9,878 nucleotides of DNA from an uncultured Ruminococcus sp. Lineage in GTDB: Bacteria; Bacillota; Clostridia; Oscillospirales; CAG-272. Below are positions 1-6,353 of the stretch, piece after piece (position 1 is the stretch's first letter; the number at the start of each line of letters is the position of its first letter). The stretch is taken from NCBI GenBank assembly GCA_902796505.1, contig CADBPA010000119.1, forward strand, positions 1-9,878, given 5' to 3'. A program made the position numbers and the translations under genes. The notes beneath the pieces were generated by a model, which had not been told where the DNA came from, searched no databases, and was given only the letters and a program-made list of their open reading frames with translations.

Positions 1-37
1 AAAGCCTTCGCCGCGGAAGTTGTCTTGGTATTCTATT

Positions 38-66
38 ATTGTAACAGAAAGCGCGGAAAATGTCAA
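38..66 (-). promoter_or_regulatory. Leftward sigma-A-type promoter for a gene outside the window
   Basis: Read on the minus strand, TTGACA (61-66) and TACAAT (38-43) are separated by exactly 17 bp, and a TG extended -10 dinucleotide precedes TACAAT. The predicted start is near position 31, so the transcript leaves the left edge. In Firmicutes the gene diverging from rpmH is usually dnaA, so this is probably the dnaA promoter, but no coding sequence for it lies in the window. Confidence 0.7.
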
Positions 67-275
67 GATTATGGGCGGATTTTCTTTTTTTGCGCCGGCG
101 ATCTTTTTTTCTCCGCCTTTTCTCCGCCCGCGCGCCGCTCTCCGGGGCGTTTTTGCCGCCGGTGCGCCCCGGACTTTTCTCCGCTCTGCCCCGCTTTTTC
201 TCCCCGATCGGACGATCGCGGACATGCGGCGAAAGCGCGTATTTTTCTTTTTCGGAATATTTTTTTGAAAAATAC
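67..275. other. Non-coding pyrimidine-rich spacer between divergent promoters
   Basis: This stretch separates the leftward promoter from the rpmH promoter. The plus strand is pyrimidine-rich, with several T-runs and repeated CTCCGCC / TTTTCTCC-like words. Short open frames cross it but have no ribosome-binding site and overlap one another. I see no consensus DnaA box (TTATCCACA) on either strand, so if the replication origin is nearby its DnaA boxes must lie further left. Confidence 0.5.
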
Positions 276-304
276 TTGACAAATCAAGAAAAATAAGATA
301 TAAT
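276..304 (+). promoter_or_regulatory. rpmH operon promoter, perfect sigma-A consensus
   Basis: TTGACA at 276-281 and TATAAT at 299-304 are separated by 17 bp, a perfect match to the housekeeping consensus with an AT-rich spacer. The predicted start is about 311, giving a leader of roughly 70 nt before the rpmH start codon. Such strength fits a ribosomal protein gene. Confidence 0.9.
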
Positions 305-382
305 ATATCCTGCTTTCATATGGTTTATCGGAATACGCGCTTGATAAACCGGTGTCACGATTACCGAAAAGGAGGTGCAATC

Positions 383-517
383 ATGAAGAGAACCTATCAG
401 CCCAAAAAGAGACAGAGAAGCAAGGAACACGGCTTCCGCAAGAGAATGGCTACCGCGAACGGCAGAAAAGTTCTGAAAAGAAGACGCGCCAAGGGTAGAG
501 TTCGTCTCACCTATTGA
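383..517 (+). CDS. rpmH: 50S ribosomal protein L34
   Basis: This encodes the 44-residue large-subunit protein L34, a small basic protein that binds 23S rRNA. The sequence begins MKRTYQPKKRQRSKEHGF and ends RRRAKGRVRLTY, matching the family from end to end at its usual length of 44-46 residues. A longer frame opens at 320, but the ATG at 383 is chosen because AAGGAGGTG (369-377) lies directly upstream and because it gives the canonical N-terminus. It sits behind a perfect promoter and is followed 35 nt later by a hairpin terminator, so it can be expressed far above the rnpA operon behind it. The call is nearly certain. Confidence 0.98.
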   Translation: MKRTYQPKKRQRSKEHGFRKRMATANGRKVLKRRRAKGRVRLTY

Positions 518-552
518 TGCTACGGAGCTGCCGCATGCAGCCGCGTCAATTC

Positions 553-597
553 AAACCCCCGATCGTCGCTTTTGCAGATCTCGGGGGTTTCTTTCAT
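553..597 (+). terminator. Intrinsic terminator or attenuator between rpmH and rnpA
   Basis: A perfect 10-bp stem (AAACCCCCGA at 553-562 with TCGGGGGTTT at 581-590) encloses an 18-nt loop and runs into a short T-rich tail, CTTTCAT. No promoter is visible between it and rnpA (621), so it probably acts as a partial terminator that lowers rnpA-mnmE expression relative to rpmH. Confidence 0.8.
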
Positions 598-620
598 AGA
601 AGGCGGCCGCGGCGTTCGGG

Positions 621-1013
621 ATGAAATTCCGCGCGATTTGTGAAAATCATTTATTCGTCAAAGCGTATTCCAAGGGAAAGCGCGCGCTGACACCCGCGCT
701 TGCAGTTTATATTTTGCCCGACTACGCGGCCGGTCGCCTCGCCAAGGCGCACCCGGAGCGCCGCGTGATGAACCGATACGGGCTTACCGTATCGTCAAAG
801 CTCGGCGGAGCGGTCGTCCGATCGCGCGTCCGCCGGATCCTTCGCGAAGGGCTTCGTTCGCTCGAGCGTGACTTTGAAGTCAAGCAGGGGATGCTTGTGG
901 TCATCGCGGCGAGAACGCCTGCCACGACGCAGAAAAGCGGCGAGATCCGCCGGCAGCTGGAGATCGCCTTTCGCACGCTCGGTATGATCCAGCATACCGA
1001 AAAGGACGCATAG
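621..1013 (+). CDS. rnpA: Ribonuclease P protein component
   Basis: This is the protein subunit of RNase P, which binds the catalytic RNA and helps it recognise the 5' leader of precursor tRNAs. The product has 130 residues, normal for the family. The signature helix is at about residues 60-76 (KLGGAVVRSRVRRILRE). The central motif, usually R-N-R, reads R-S-R here (67-69), while the surrounding basic residues are kept. The N-terminal KFRAICENHLFVKAYSKGKR segment matches the usual substrate-binding face. The start is at ATG 621; only a weak, distant AAGGCGG (600-606) precedes it, which suggests modest translation. The stop lies 3 nt before yidD, so the two genes are co-translated or nearly so. 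The family call is secure from both sequence and position. Confidence 0.95.
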   Translation: MKFRAICENHLFVKAYSKGKRALTPALAVYILPDYAAGRLAKAHPERRVMNRYGLTVSSKLGGAVVRSRVRRILREGLRSLERDFEVKQGMLVVIAARTPATTQKSGEIRRQLEIAFRTLGMIQHTEKDA

Positions 1014-1016
1014 CCT

Positions 1017-1406
1017 ATGAAAAAGCTGATGATCCGCATGATCCGCTTTTATAAGAGGAATCTTTCTCCTCTGAAGCCCCCGTGCTGTAAATACTACCCG
1101 ACCTGCTCGTCCTACGCGATCGAGGCGATCGAAAAGCGAGGGGCGTTCGTCGGCTTTTTCCTGACGCTCTTTCGCATCCTGCGCTGCAACCCGTTTTCCA
1201 AAGGGGGGTACGACCCCGTCCCCGAAAAAGGGGAACCGATCCGCAGGGGGCAAAGCGAACCCCGCGCCGGCGATCAGATCGACGCCGTGGAGCGCCGGGG
1301 GATCGTGATCCCGCCCCCGTCCGGATCTTCCCTCTCCCACGGACCTTTGCGCACGTCCGCGCCGTCTTCCAAGGACAAGCGGGACGACCTTGCGCAAACC
1401 AAATGA
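1017..1406 (+). CDS. yidD: Membrane protein insertion efficiency factor YidD, with extended C-terminus
   Basis: YidD is a small membrane-associated protein encoded between rnpA and yidC in most bacteria and implicated in helping YidC/Sec insert inner-membrane proteins. Residues 1-71 are the whole conserved domain: an amphipathic start (MIRFYKRNLSPL), the cysteine-containing CCKYYPTCSSYAIEAI segment, a hydrophobic stretch (FVGFFLTLFRILRCNPF) and the closing GGYDPVP. The product has 129 residues, whereas most YidD proteins have about 70-90. Residues 72-129 are a charged, Pro/Ser-rich tail with no recognisable domain, probably disordered. The gene starts 3 nt after rnpA and ends 10-16 nt before yidC. 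Identity of the core is secure; whether the tail has a role is unknown. Confidence 0.93.
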   Translation: MKKLMIRMIRFYKRNLSPLKPPCCKYYPTCSSYAIEAIEKRGAFVGFFLTLFRILRCNPFSKGGYDPVPEKGEPIRRGQSEPRAGDQIDAVERRGIVIPPPSGSSLSHGPLRTSAPSSKDKRDDLAQTK

Positions 1407-1422
1407 ATGATAGGAAATGAAT

Positions 1423-3036
1423 ATGATGAAAAGAAAACAATTTGTCTCGCTCCTCGTCGCAGTCCTTCTTCTGCTCGGAGCGATCTTTGCCTTCTCCTCC
1501 TGCCGGAGCGGAAGCAAAGTGGATTACAATATTGCGTCCGAGGATTATGACGACGGCAGCGATACGCCGAGCGTTCGCCGCTATCTGACGCGGATCCTGA
1601 AAGCGGACGCGACCGCGCACGAATATTTCATCGCCGCGACGCGCGGCTACAATATGCTCGCCAAAGGCTTCGATGACAGCAAGGTCAACGAAAAAGACGG
1701 CGAGGAGAACGGTATGCCCCGTACCGAGGGCACGAACCGCGAGGCGATCCGGGCGATCTTCCTCTATTTTGAAGAGAGAGCCACCAAGAGCGACTCGAAG
1801 AGTATTCTGAATAACTGGGCGTCCGACACCGAAGCCGCCCTCTCCGACGCCGTGATCGAACAGGTCGTCTCCGGCACGCAGGAGGAGGTCGCGCTTGAAA
1901 ACGACACCAAGGGCCTCGGCTGGATCATGTACGGCATCGGCCGCTTCCTCGGCTGGATGACCTCGGCGACCGGCGGCTACTACGCCATCTCGATCTTCTT
2001 CTTCGCGCTGCTGATCAAGGTGGTGTTCCTGCCCTTCTCGATCAAACAGCAGAAAACGCAGATCAAGAACGCGAAGCTTCAGCCGAAGATCGCCCTGATC
2101 CGCGCAAAGTATAAAGGCCGCACCGATCAGGCGACCATGCGCAAGATGCAGGAGGAGATCATGGAGCTGCAGCAGAAGGAGGGCGCAAGCCCGCTTTCGG
2201 GATGCCTGCCGCTTCTCATCCAGTTCCCCTTCATCATCGCGCTTTACCGCATCGTCACCGATCCTCTGCACTACGTGCTCGGGCAGTCCTCCGCGCTGTC
2301 CTCGGCGCTGCAGACCTACGTCACCACCGCGCGCGCCGCGGGCGGTCTCGGCATGGCGGTCTCCTCCGGGAGATCCAGCTCGATCTCGCTGCTCGGTATG
2401 GCGGAAAACGCGCTCGAAGGCCTGAAGGATTTCAAATTCTTCTCGGACGCCGGCGCCGTCTTCACGAATCTCGAAAACAACGTCGTCGGAAAGCTGAACT
2501 TCAACCTGTTCGGTCAGAACCTTGCGAACAACCCCTCTTTCAACCCGATCACCATTCTGGTGCTGATCCCGTTCATCGCCGCCGGATTCCAGTGGCTCTC
2601 GATGTTCCTCAGCAAGAGATGGAACGGCAACTCGAACCAGATCGCGGCGGACGAGACTGCGGCGCAGACCAACGCCTCGATGAAGATCATGGATCTCGTC
2701 TTCCCCGCTCTGACGCTCTGGATGGCGTTCTCCTTCTCCGCGATGCTCGGTCTGTACTGGATCTACCAGTCGATCCTTGCGATCCTGCAGTCCTACGTTC
2801 TGCACAAGGTGATGCCGATGCCGGTCTTTTCCGAGGAAGAGCTGAAGTCGATGCGCAAGGCGCAGAAGGAAGCCGAAAAGGCGCAGCGCGCCGCCGTCAA
2901 GGAACAGCCGCGCACCCGTTCGCTGCACTATATCGACGAGGATGATTATGACGAACTCCCCGAAGTACAGCCGCAAAAAGACAACAATAGTAAGAAAAAA
3001 ACCGGACAGGACGATCTGCCGGAGATCAAAGACTGA
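1423..3036 (+). CDS. yidC: Membrane protein insertase YidC/Oxa1 family
   Basis: YidC inserts and folds membrane proteins, alone or with SecYEG. The start at 1423 is chosen because TAGGA (1411-1415) is 7 nt upstream of it; an in-frame ATG at 1417 is too close and ATG 1426 is also possible. Numbered from 1423 (537 aa): residues 5-24 are a hydrophobic signal and Cys27 (FSSC) is a lipobox-like site as in Gram-positive YidC; 28-160 is an extracytoplasmic region; 186-205 is the first insertase helix; 206-255 is the cytoplasmic coiled hairpin; 258-278, 376-396, 424-445 and 446-462 are further helices; 463-537 is a charged tail. The conserved groove arginine appears as Lys199. The extracytoplasmic loop at about 283-368 is longer than in Bacillus SpoIIIJ. 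Confidence 0.95.
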   Translation: MMKRKQFVSLLVAVLLLLGAIFAFSSCRSGSKVDYNIASEDYDDGSDTPSVRRYLTRILKADATAHEYFIAATRGYNMLAKGFDDSKVNEKDGEENGMPRTEGTNREAIRAIFLYFEERATKSDSKSILNNWASDTEAALSDAVIEQVVSGTQEEVALENDTKGLGWIMYGIGRFLGWMTSATGGYYAISIFFFALLIKVVFLPFSIKQQKTQIKNAKLQPKIALIRAKYKGRTDQATMRKMQEEIMELQQKEGASPLSGCLPLLIQFPFIIALYRIVTDPLHYVLGQSSALSSALQTYVTTARAAGGLGMAVSSGRSSSISLLGMAENALEGLKDFKFFSDAGAVFTNLENNVVGKLNFNLFGQNLANNPSFNPITILVLIPFIAAGFQWLSMFLSKRWNGNSNQIAADETAAQTNASMKIMDLVFPALTLWMAFSFSAMLGLYWIYQSILAILQSYVLHKVMPMPVFSEEELKSMRKAQKEAEKAQRAAVKEQPRTRSLHYIDEDDYDELPEVQPQKDNNSKKKTGQDDLPEIKD

Positions 3037-3060
3037 CAAGAATAGCAGAAAGGCAATATC

Positions 3061-4068
3061 ATGATCAAGGAAATCACAGCATCAGGCAAAGATATCAACG
3101 AAGCCAAGGAAAACGCACGCGCCGCGCTCGGCGTCGGTCCTCTCGACGAGGTGAATTTTACGATCGTCGATCTCGGAAGCAAGGGTATTTTCGGGCTGAT
3201 CGGAAAGAGAAACGCACAGGTCAAAGCAAGCATCGAGATCCCGGACGCTCCCGAGCGCCGCGAGCGCCCGAAGAAGGAGCCGCGCCCGGCGGAGAAGCCG
3301 CATGAGGCGCGCGAAGAAGACCGCACCGGCAACAACAGCGGCAGCCGCAAGCCGAAGGGCGAGCAGAACCGCAAGCCGCGCGAGCAGAAGCCGAAAGCCG
3401 AAAAGATCCCGCAGTTCACCGAGCCGAAAAACGAGAAGCCGAAGGCGGCGGTGATCCCCGAAAAGGATCTGACCTTTGAAAGAAAGGAAGTCGTGGCGGG
3501 ACAGGACGTCGCGTTCGACCTCATCAACGCCATTCTCTCGGACACCGGGCTGAACGCCTCGGCGGAGCTTTATTCCTGCAGCGACGGCACCCGCCGCATC
3601 GCGATCATCGGCGAGGACGCCTCGGTCCTCATCGGCCATCACGGCGAAACGCTGGACGCGCTCCAGTATCTCGCAAACCTCGCCTCGGCGCAGAAGAACG
3701 AAGCCGGCGAACGCGATAAGACGCGCGTGACCGTGGACGTCGAAGGCTACCGCGCAAAGCGCGAGGAAACGCTGCGCGCGCTGGCGAGAAAGATGGCGGC
3801 GAAGGCGCTGCGCAATCACCGCTCGGTCATGCTGGAGCCGATGAGCGCGTACGAGCGCCGCATCATCCATTCGGAAGTTCAGGGGATCGAGGGCGTTTCG
3901 ACCAACTCGATCGGATCGGACAGCAACCGCAAGATCGTCATTTACCTGACCGACAAGAAACCGGCCGGTATCTTCGAGGACGAGGACGCCGAGGAGACGA
4001 CCGTCACGGAAACCGTTGCCGAGGCAGCAGCCGACGCGGCGGAGGACGTGGCGAAGGACGAAGAATAA
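3061..4068 (+). CDS. jag: Jag/KhpB RNA-binding protein (Jag_N, KH, R3H)
   Basis: Jag, also called KhpB or EloR, is a cytoplasmic RNA-binding protein linked in other Firmicutes to cell elongation and sRNA/mRNA regulation, often with KhpA. The product has 335 residues in the usual order. Jag_N covers about residues 2-55. A long Lys/Pro/Glu/Arg-rich linker covers about 60-140. The KH domain covers about 145-228, with its GxxG loop as IGHHG (191-195) followed by ETLDALQYLANL. R3H covers about 229-297, with Arg266-x3-His270. A Glu/Asp/Ala tail (305-335) has no counterpart in typical shorter proteins. AGAAAGG (3047-3053) is well placed for ATG 3061. The gene lies 24 nt after yidC, its normal partner, and 43 nt before mnmE, consistent with one operon. 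Confidence 0.94.
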   Translation: MIKEITASGKDINEAKENARAALGVGPLDEVNFTIVDLGSKGIFGLIGKRNAQVKASIEIPDAPERRERPKKEPRPAEKPHEAREEDRTGNNSGSRKPKGEQNRKPREQKPKAEKIPQFTEPKNEKPKAAVIPEKDLTFERKEVVAGQDVAFDLINAILSDTGLNASAELYSCSDGTRRIAIIGEDASVLIGHHGETLDALQYLANLASAQKNEAGERDKTRVTVDVEGYRAKREETLRALARKMAAKALRNHRSVMLEPMSAYERRIIHSEVQGIEGVSTNSIGSDSNRKIVIYLTDKKPAGIFEDEDAEETTVTETVAEAAADAAEDVAKDEE

Positions 4069-4111
4069 AAAACGCCGGGTCATCCCGGAAAACAGACGAA
4101 GGACGAACGTT

Positions 4112-5521
4112 ATGACGGAAAAACCATCCGCTCTCCGCTCGGCCGTCGCCGCGGTTTCGACCCCACCCGGCAAGGGTGGGGTTGCCGTTATCCGGATATC
4201 GGGTGCGGACGCGCGGCAGATCGCCGACGGGATCTTTTTCCCGAAGAGCCAAAAGCCGCTGACCTCCTATCCGCCGCGCACGCAGGTGTACGGCGAGATC
4301 CGCCGGGAGGACAGGCGCATCGACGACGGTATGGCGACCTTTTTTGAAGCGCCGCACTCCTTTACCGGCGAGGACACGGCGGAGATCTCTTGCCACGGCG
4401 GCATTCTCGTCACCGCGGCGGTGCTGGAGACGGCTCTGCTCGCCGGCGCGCGCATGGCGGAGCCGGGCGAATTTACCCGGCGGGCGTTTCTGAACGGCAA
4501 GCTCAGCCTGCCCGAAGCCGAGGCGATCGGCGATCTTCTCGAAGCGCAGAGCATGAGTCAGGTGCGGCTTGCGGCAGGCGAAGGCAAAGACCGGCTCGCC
4601 GCGGCGTACGCGGAAATCCGCGAGGAGCTGACGGCGGCGCTCGGATCGATCTTCGCGCGCATCGATTACCCCGACGAGGACCTCGGAGAGCTTTCGATCG
4701 AAGAGATCCTCCGAGCGCTCCGCACGGCGGACGAAAAAGCCGGGAAACTTCTGGACAGTTATCGCACCGGCCGCGCCGTCCGCTTCGGGATCGAGACGGC
4801 GATCGTCGGAAAGCCGAACGTCGGCAAAAGCACCCTCTACAACGCTCTGCTCGGCAGGGACGCCGCCATCGTCACCGAAATTCCCGGCACCACGCGCGAC
4901 GTGCTGACCGAAGCCGTCTCGCTCGGCGAGGTGATGCTCCGCCTCTCGGACACCGCCGGGATGCGCGAGGCGACCGACGATCCGATCGAGGCGATCGGCG
5001 TGCAGCGCTCGAAGGACAAGCTCGCCTCGGCGGAACTGATCCTCGCGCTGTTCGATCCCTCCCGGCCGACCGACGAGGAGGACGGGGAGGTCCTGCGGAA
5101 GATCGCAGCCTCGCCCGCCGAAAAAATTCTGATCTTCACCAAGAGCGATCTCCCCGAAGCCGAAGGCTTCGACCGCGCGGCGGTCGAAAAACTCTCGGAA
5201 AACAAGATCGAGATCTCCGCCAAGGCTCTGCCGGACGAAGCGAGAGAGCAGCTGCAAAAGCGCGTCGGAGAACTCTTCACCGACGGCTCTCTCGTCATCG
5301 GGCAGGACGCCGTTCTCTCCTCGGCGCGCCAGCACGCCGCGCTGCGCCGGGCGAAGGATCACCTCGAAGCGGCGATCGCCGCCTTTTCCTCCGGCGTGGA
5401 GGAGGACGCCGCGGCGTCCGAACTGGAATCCGCCTTATCCGCGATCGCGGAGCTGGACGGAAGAGCCGTCACCGAAGAGGTCGTCGCCAATATTTTCTCG
5501 CGTTTTTGCGTCGGAAAGTAA
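4112..5521 (+). CDS. mnmE: tRNA uridine-5-carboxymethylaminomethyl modification GTPase MnmE
   Basis: MnmE works with MnmG to install the cmnm5 group on U34 of certain tRNAs, using methylene-tetrahydrofolate and GTP hydrolysis. The frame opens at 4016, but ATG 4112 is chosen because GAAGGA (4098-4103) lies 8 nt upstream and the family N-terminus starts there. The product has 469 residues (usual 450-460). The folate-binding N-domain includes PGKGGVAVIRISG (19-31). The G domain has GKPNVGKS (233-240), TT (260-261), DTAG (280-283), TKSD in place of NKxD (343-346) and SAK (369-371). The C-terminus FCVGK (465-469) carries the conserved cysteine. mnmG does not follow; a convergent gene begins 10 nt after the stop, so MnmG must be encoded elsewhere. 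Confidence 0.97.
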   Translation: MTEKPSALRSAVAAVSTPPGKGGVAVIRISGADARQIADGIFFPKSQKPLTSYPPRTQVYGEIRREDRRIDDGMATFFEAPHSFTGEDTAEISCHGGILVTAAVLETALLAGARMAEPGEFTRRAFLNGKLSLPEAEAIGDLLEAQSMSQVRLAAGEGKDRLAAAYAEIREELTAALGSIFARIDYPDEDLGELSIEEILRALRTADEKAGKLLDSYRTGRAVRFGIETAIVGKPNVGKSTLYNALLGRDAAIVTEIPGTTRDVLTEAVSLGEVMLRLSDTAGMREATDDPIEAIGVQRSKDKLASAELILALFDPSRPTDEEDGEVLRKIAASPAEKILIFTKSDLPEAEGFDRAAVEKLSENKIEISAKALPDEAREQLQKRVGELFTDGSLVIGQDAVLSSARQHAALRRAKDHLEAAIAAFSSGVEEDAAASELESALSAIAELDGRAVTEEVVANIFSRFCVGK

Positions 5522-5531
5522 AGAATAATTG

Positions 5532-5783
5532 TCATTTTGCGGATGATTCTATCGGATCTGCCCGGAAGCGCAGGCTCTCCGGGCGGTCTTCTCCGAGGCT
5601 GGATCCGAGAAAAATGCAGATGACGATCACCGCCAGCGCGGCCAGAGCGGCGAGCAGTTTTCCCATCGTTCGCTCTCCCTTTTCCGAAAGCTTCGCCCGC
5701 TCTCCCTTTTCCGAAAGTTTCGCGCGGCCTTCCTCCATAGATTCTCCGCCGGCGAGCGGTCTTTTCCGTTCGGTATGATCCAT
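5532..5783 (-). CDS. Small single-pass membrane protein with tandem 9-residue repeat
   Basis: I do not recognise this 83-residue protein. A strong GGGAGGAG Shine-Dalgarno (5789-5796) lies 5 nt upstream of the ATG, the best argument that it is real. Residues 1-40 are hydrophilic and charged and contain AKLSEKGER twice in tandem (21-29, 30-38). Residues 43-60 form one hydrophobic helix (KLLAALAALAVIVICIFLG), and a short charged tail follows. The N-terminus is therefore probably cytoplasmic. An internal ATG at residue 40, preceded by GGGAGAG, could give a 44-residue form lacking the repeats. It converges on mnmE with 10 nt between stops and diverges from the RNHCP gene. No clear -35 element is seen; TATACT (5809-5814) could be a -10. 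Confidence 0.7.
   Translation of the reverse strand: MDHTERKRPLAGGESMEEGRAKLSEKGERAKLSEKGERTMGKLLAALAALAVIVICIFLGSSLGEDRPESLRFRADPIESSAK
5671..5724. repeat. 27-bp tandem duplication inside the small membrane protein gene
   Basis: Two adjacent 27-bp units (5671-5697 and 5698-5724) differ at only 2 positions and encode two copies of AKLSEKGER in frame. A multiple of three keeps the reading frame, and the near identity indicates a recent slippage or unequal exchange event. Confidence 0.9.
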
Positions 5784-5843
5784 ATCGACTCCTCCCTTCT
5801 TTTCTCGGAGTATAGTGTGCGCCGAACGGCGAAAAATTAAACG

Positions 5844-5869
5844 AAAGGCGCGGTTTTTTACCGCAGATC
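5844..5869 (+). promoter_or_regulatory. Ribosome-binding region of the RNHCP gene with a hairpin between SD and ATG
   Basis: The only Shine-Dalgarno-like word upstream of the RNHCP start is AAAGG (5844-5848), 21 nt from the ATG, too far for normal use. Between them GCGGT (5850-5854) and ACCGC (5860-5864) form a perfect 5-bp hairpin with a T5 loop. Folding it out leaves about 6 nt between AAAGG and ATG, a normal spacing. Functional use is an inference. Confidence 0.4.
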
Positions 5870-6208
5870 ATGAACGAACTACCAAGCAAACGCTTCACGA
5901 AAAACGATCAGGGCTTCGTCTGCAAAAACTGCGGCCGGGAAGTGCTCCCCCTCGGATACTCCTCGCGCAATCACTGCCCCTTCTGCCTCTGCTCTCTGCA
6001 CGTGGACGTCCTGCCGGGCGACCGCGCCAACCCCTGCGGCGGCATTCTCCGCCCGATCCGCACCGAACCGGACGCCAGGCGCGGCTACGTGATCGTCCAC
6101 CGCTGTGAAAAGTGCGGCGCGATCTGCCGCTGCCGCGCGGCGCATGAGGCGAAGGTCCAGCCGGACGACGTCGATCTGCTCATCCGCCTGACCGCCGGGG
6201 AGGTCTGA
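5870..6208 (+). CDS. RNHCP domain-containing zinc-ribbon protein
   Basis: This 112-residue protein carries the family's namesake motif RNHCP at residues 33-37 (SSRNHCPFCLCSLHVD). It has three cysteine pairs typical of zinc ribbons: CKNC (18-21), CPFC (36-39) and CEKC (79-82), plus single cysteines at 41, 56, 86 and 88. RNHCP proteins (Pfam PF12647) are small, widespread in Gram-positive bacteria and of unknown function; metal binding is inferred from the cysteines and nucleic-acid binding is only a guess. Length is normal and no membrane segment is present. It is transcribed away from the small membrane protein gene, with 86 bp between the two starts; no clear promoter for it is visible there. 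Its only ribosome-binding word lies 21 nt upstream, behind a hairpin. Confidence 0.9.
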   Translation: MNELPSKRFTKNDQGFVCKNCGREVLPLGYSSRNHCPFCLCSLHVDVLPGDRANPCGGILRPIRTEPDARRGYVIVHRCEKCGAICRCRAAHEAKVQPDDVDLLIRLTAGEV

Positions 6209-6238
6209 ACCCGGAAAACCGCAGGCGTCCTTCCCGTT

Positions 6239-6256
6239 CGGGGAAATTCTTCCCCG
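6239..6256 (+). terminator. Possible weak terminator hairpin after the RNHCP gene
   Basis: CGGGGAA (6239-6245) and TTCCCCG (6250-6256) form a 7-bp stem with a 4-nt loop, 30 nt past the stop. No T-run follows directly; T-rich sequence begins only near 6284. It may be an inefficient or factor-assisted terminator. Confidence 0.4.
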
Positions 6257-6324
6257 TCTGCCAGCAAGAAGGAAAAGAATCTATCTTTTTTTCGCTTTTT
6301 TCATAACTTTTTTTACCTTTTGTC

Positions 6325-6353
6325 TTGACAAAACCGCCGCTTTCATTTATAAT
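6325..6353 (+). promoter_or_regulatory. Perfect consensus promoter for the four-helix membrane protein gene
   Basis: TTGACA (6325-6330) and TATAAT (6348-6353) are separated by 17 bp, an exact housekeeping consensus preceded by a T-rich stretch (6284-6316). The predicted start is near 6360, only about 28 nt upstream of the start codon. Together with the AAAGGGG ribosome-binding site this predicts high expression. Confidence 0.88.

Noticed and set aside
320..382. Upstream extension of L34 beginning at ATG 320
   Set aside because: The extra 21 residues are absent from the family, and the strong ribosome-binding site fits only ATG 383.
1015..3039. A 674-codon open frame on the minus strand opposite yidD and yidC
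   Set aside because: It mirrors two clearly identified genes in a GC-rich region, where long antisense frames arise from codon bias. Its sequence is highly charged and low in recognisable folds, and no ribosome-binding site supports it.
4004..5362. A 452-codon minus-strand frame opposite mnmE
   Set aside because: Shadow of mnmE; Arg/Gly/Asp-rich composition and no family features.
5560..5584. GCCCGGA/TCCGGGC 7-bp stem downstream of mnmE as its terminator
   Set aside because: No T-run follows on either strand and it lies inside the convergent small gene's coding sequence.
5820..5831. CGCCG-AA-CGGCG dyad as an operator between the divergent genes
   Set aside because: Only 12 bp in GC-rich sequence, with no second copy and no neighbouring regulator gene; chance is likely.
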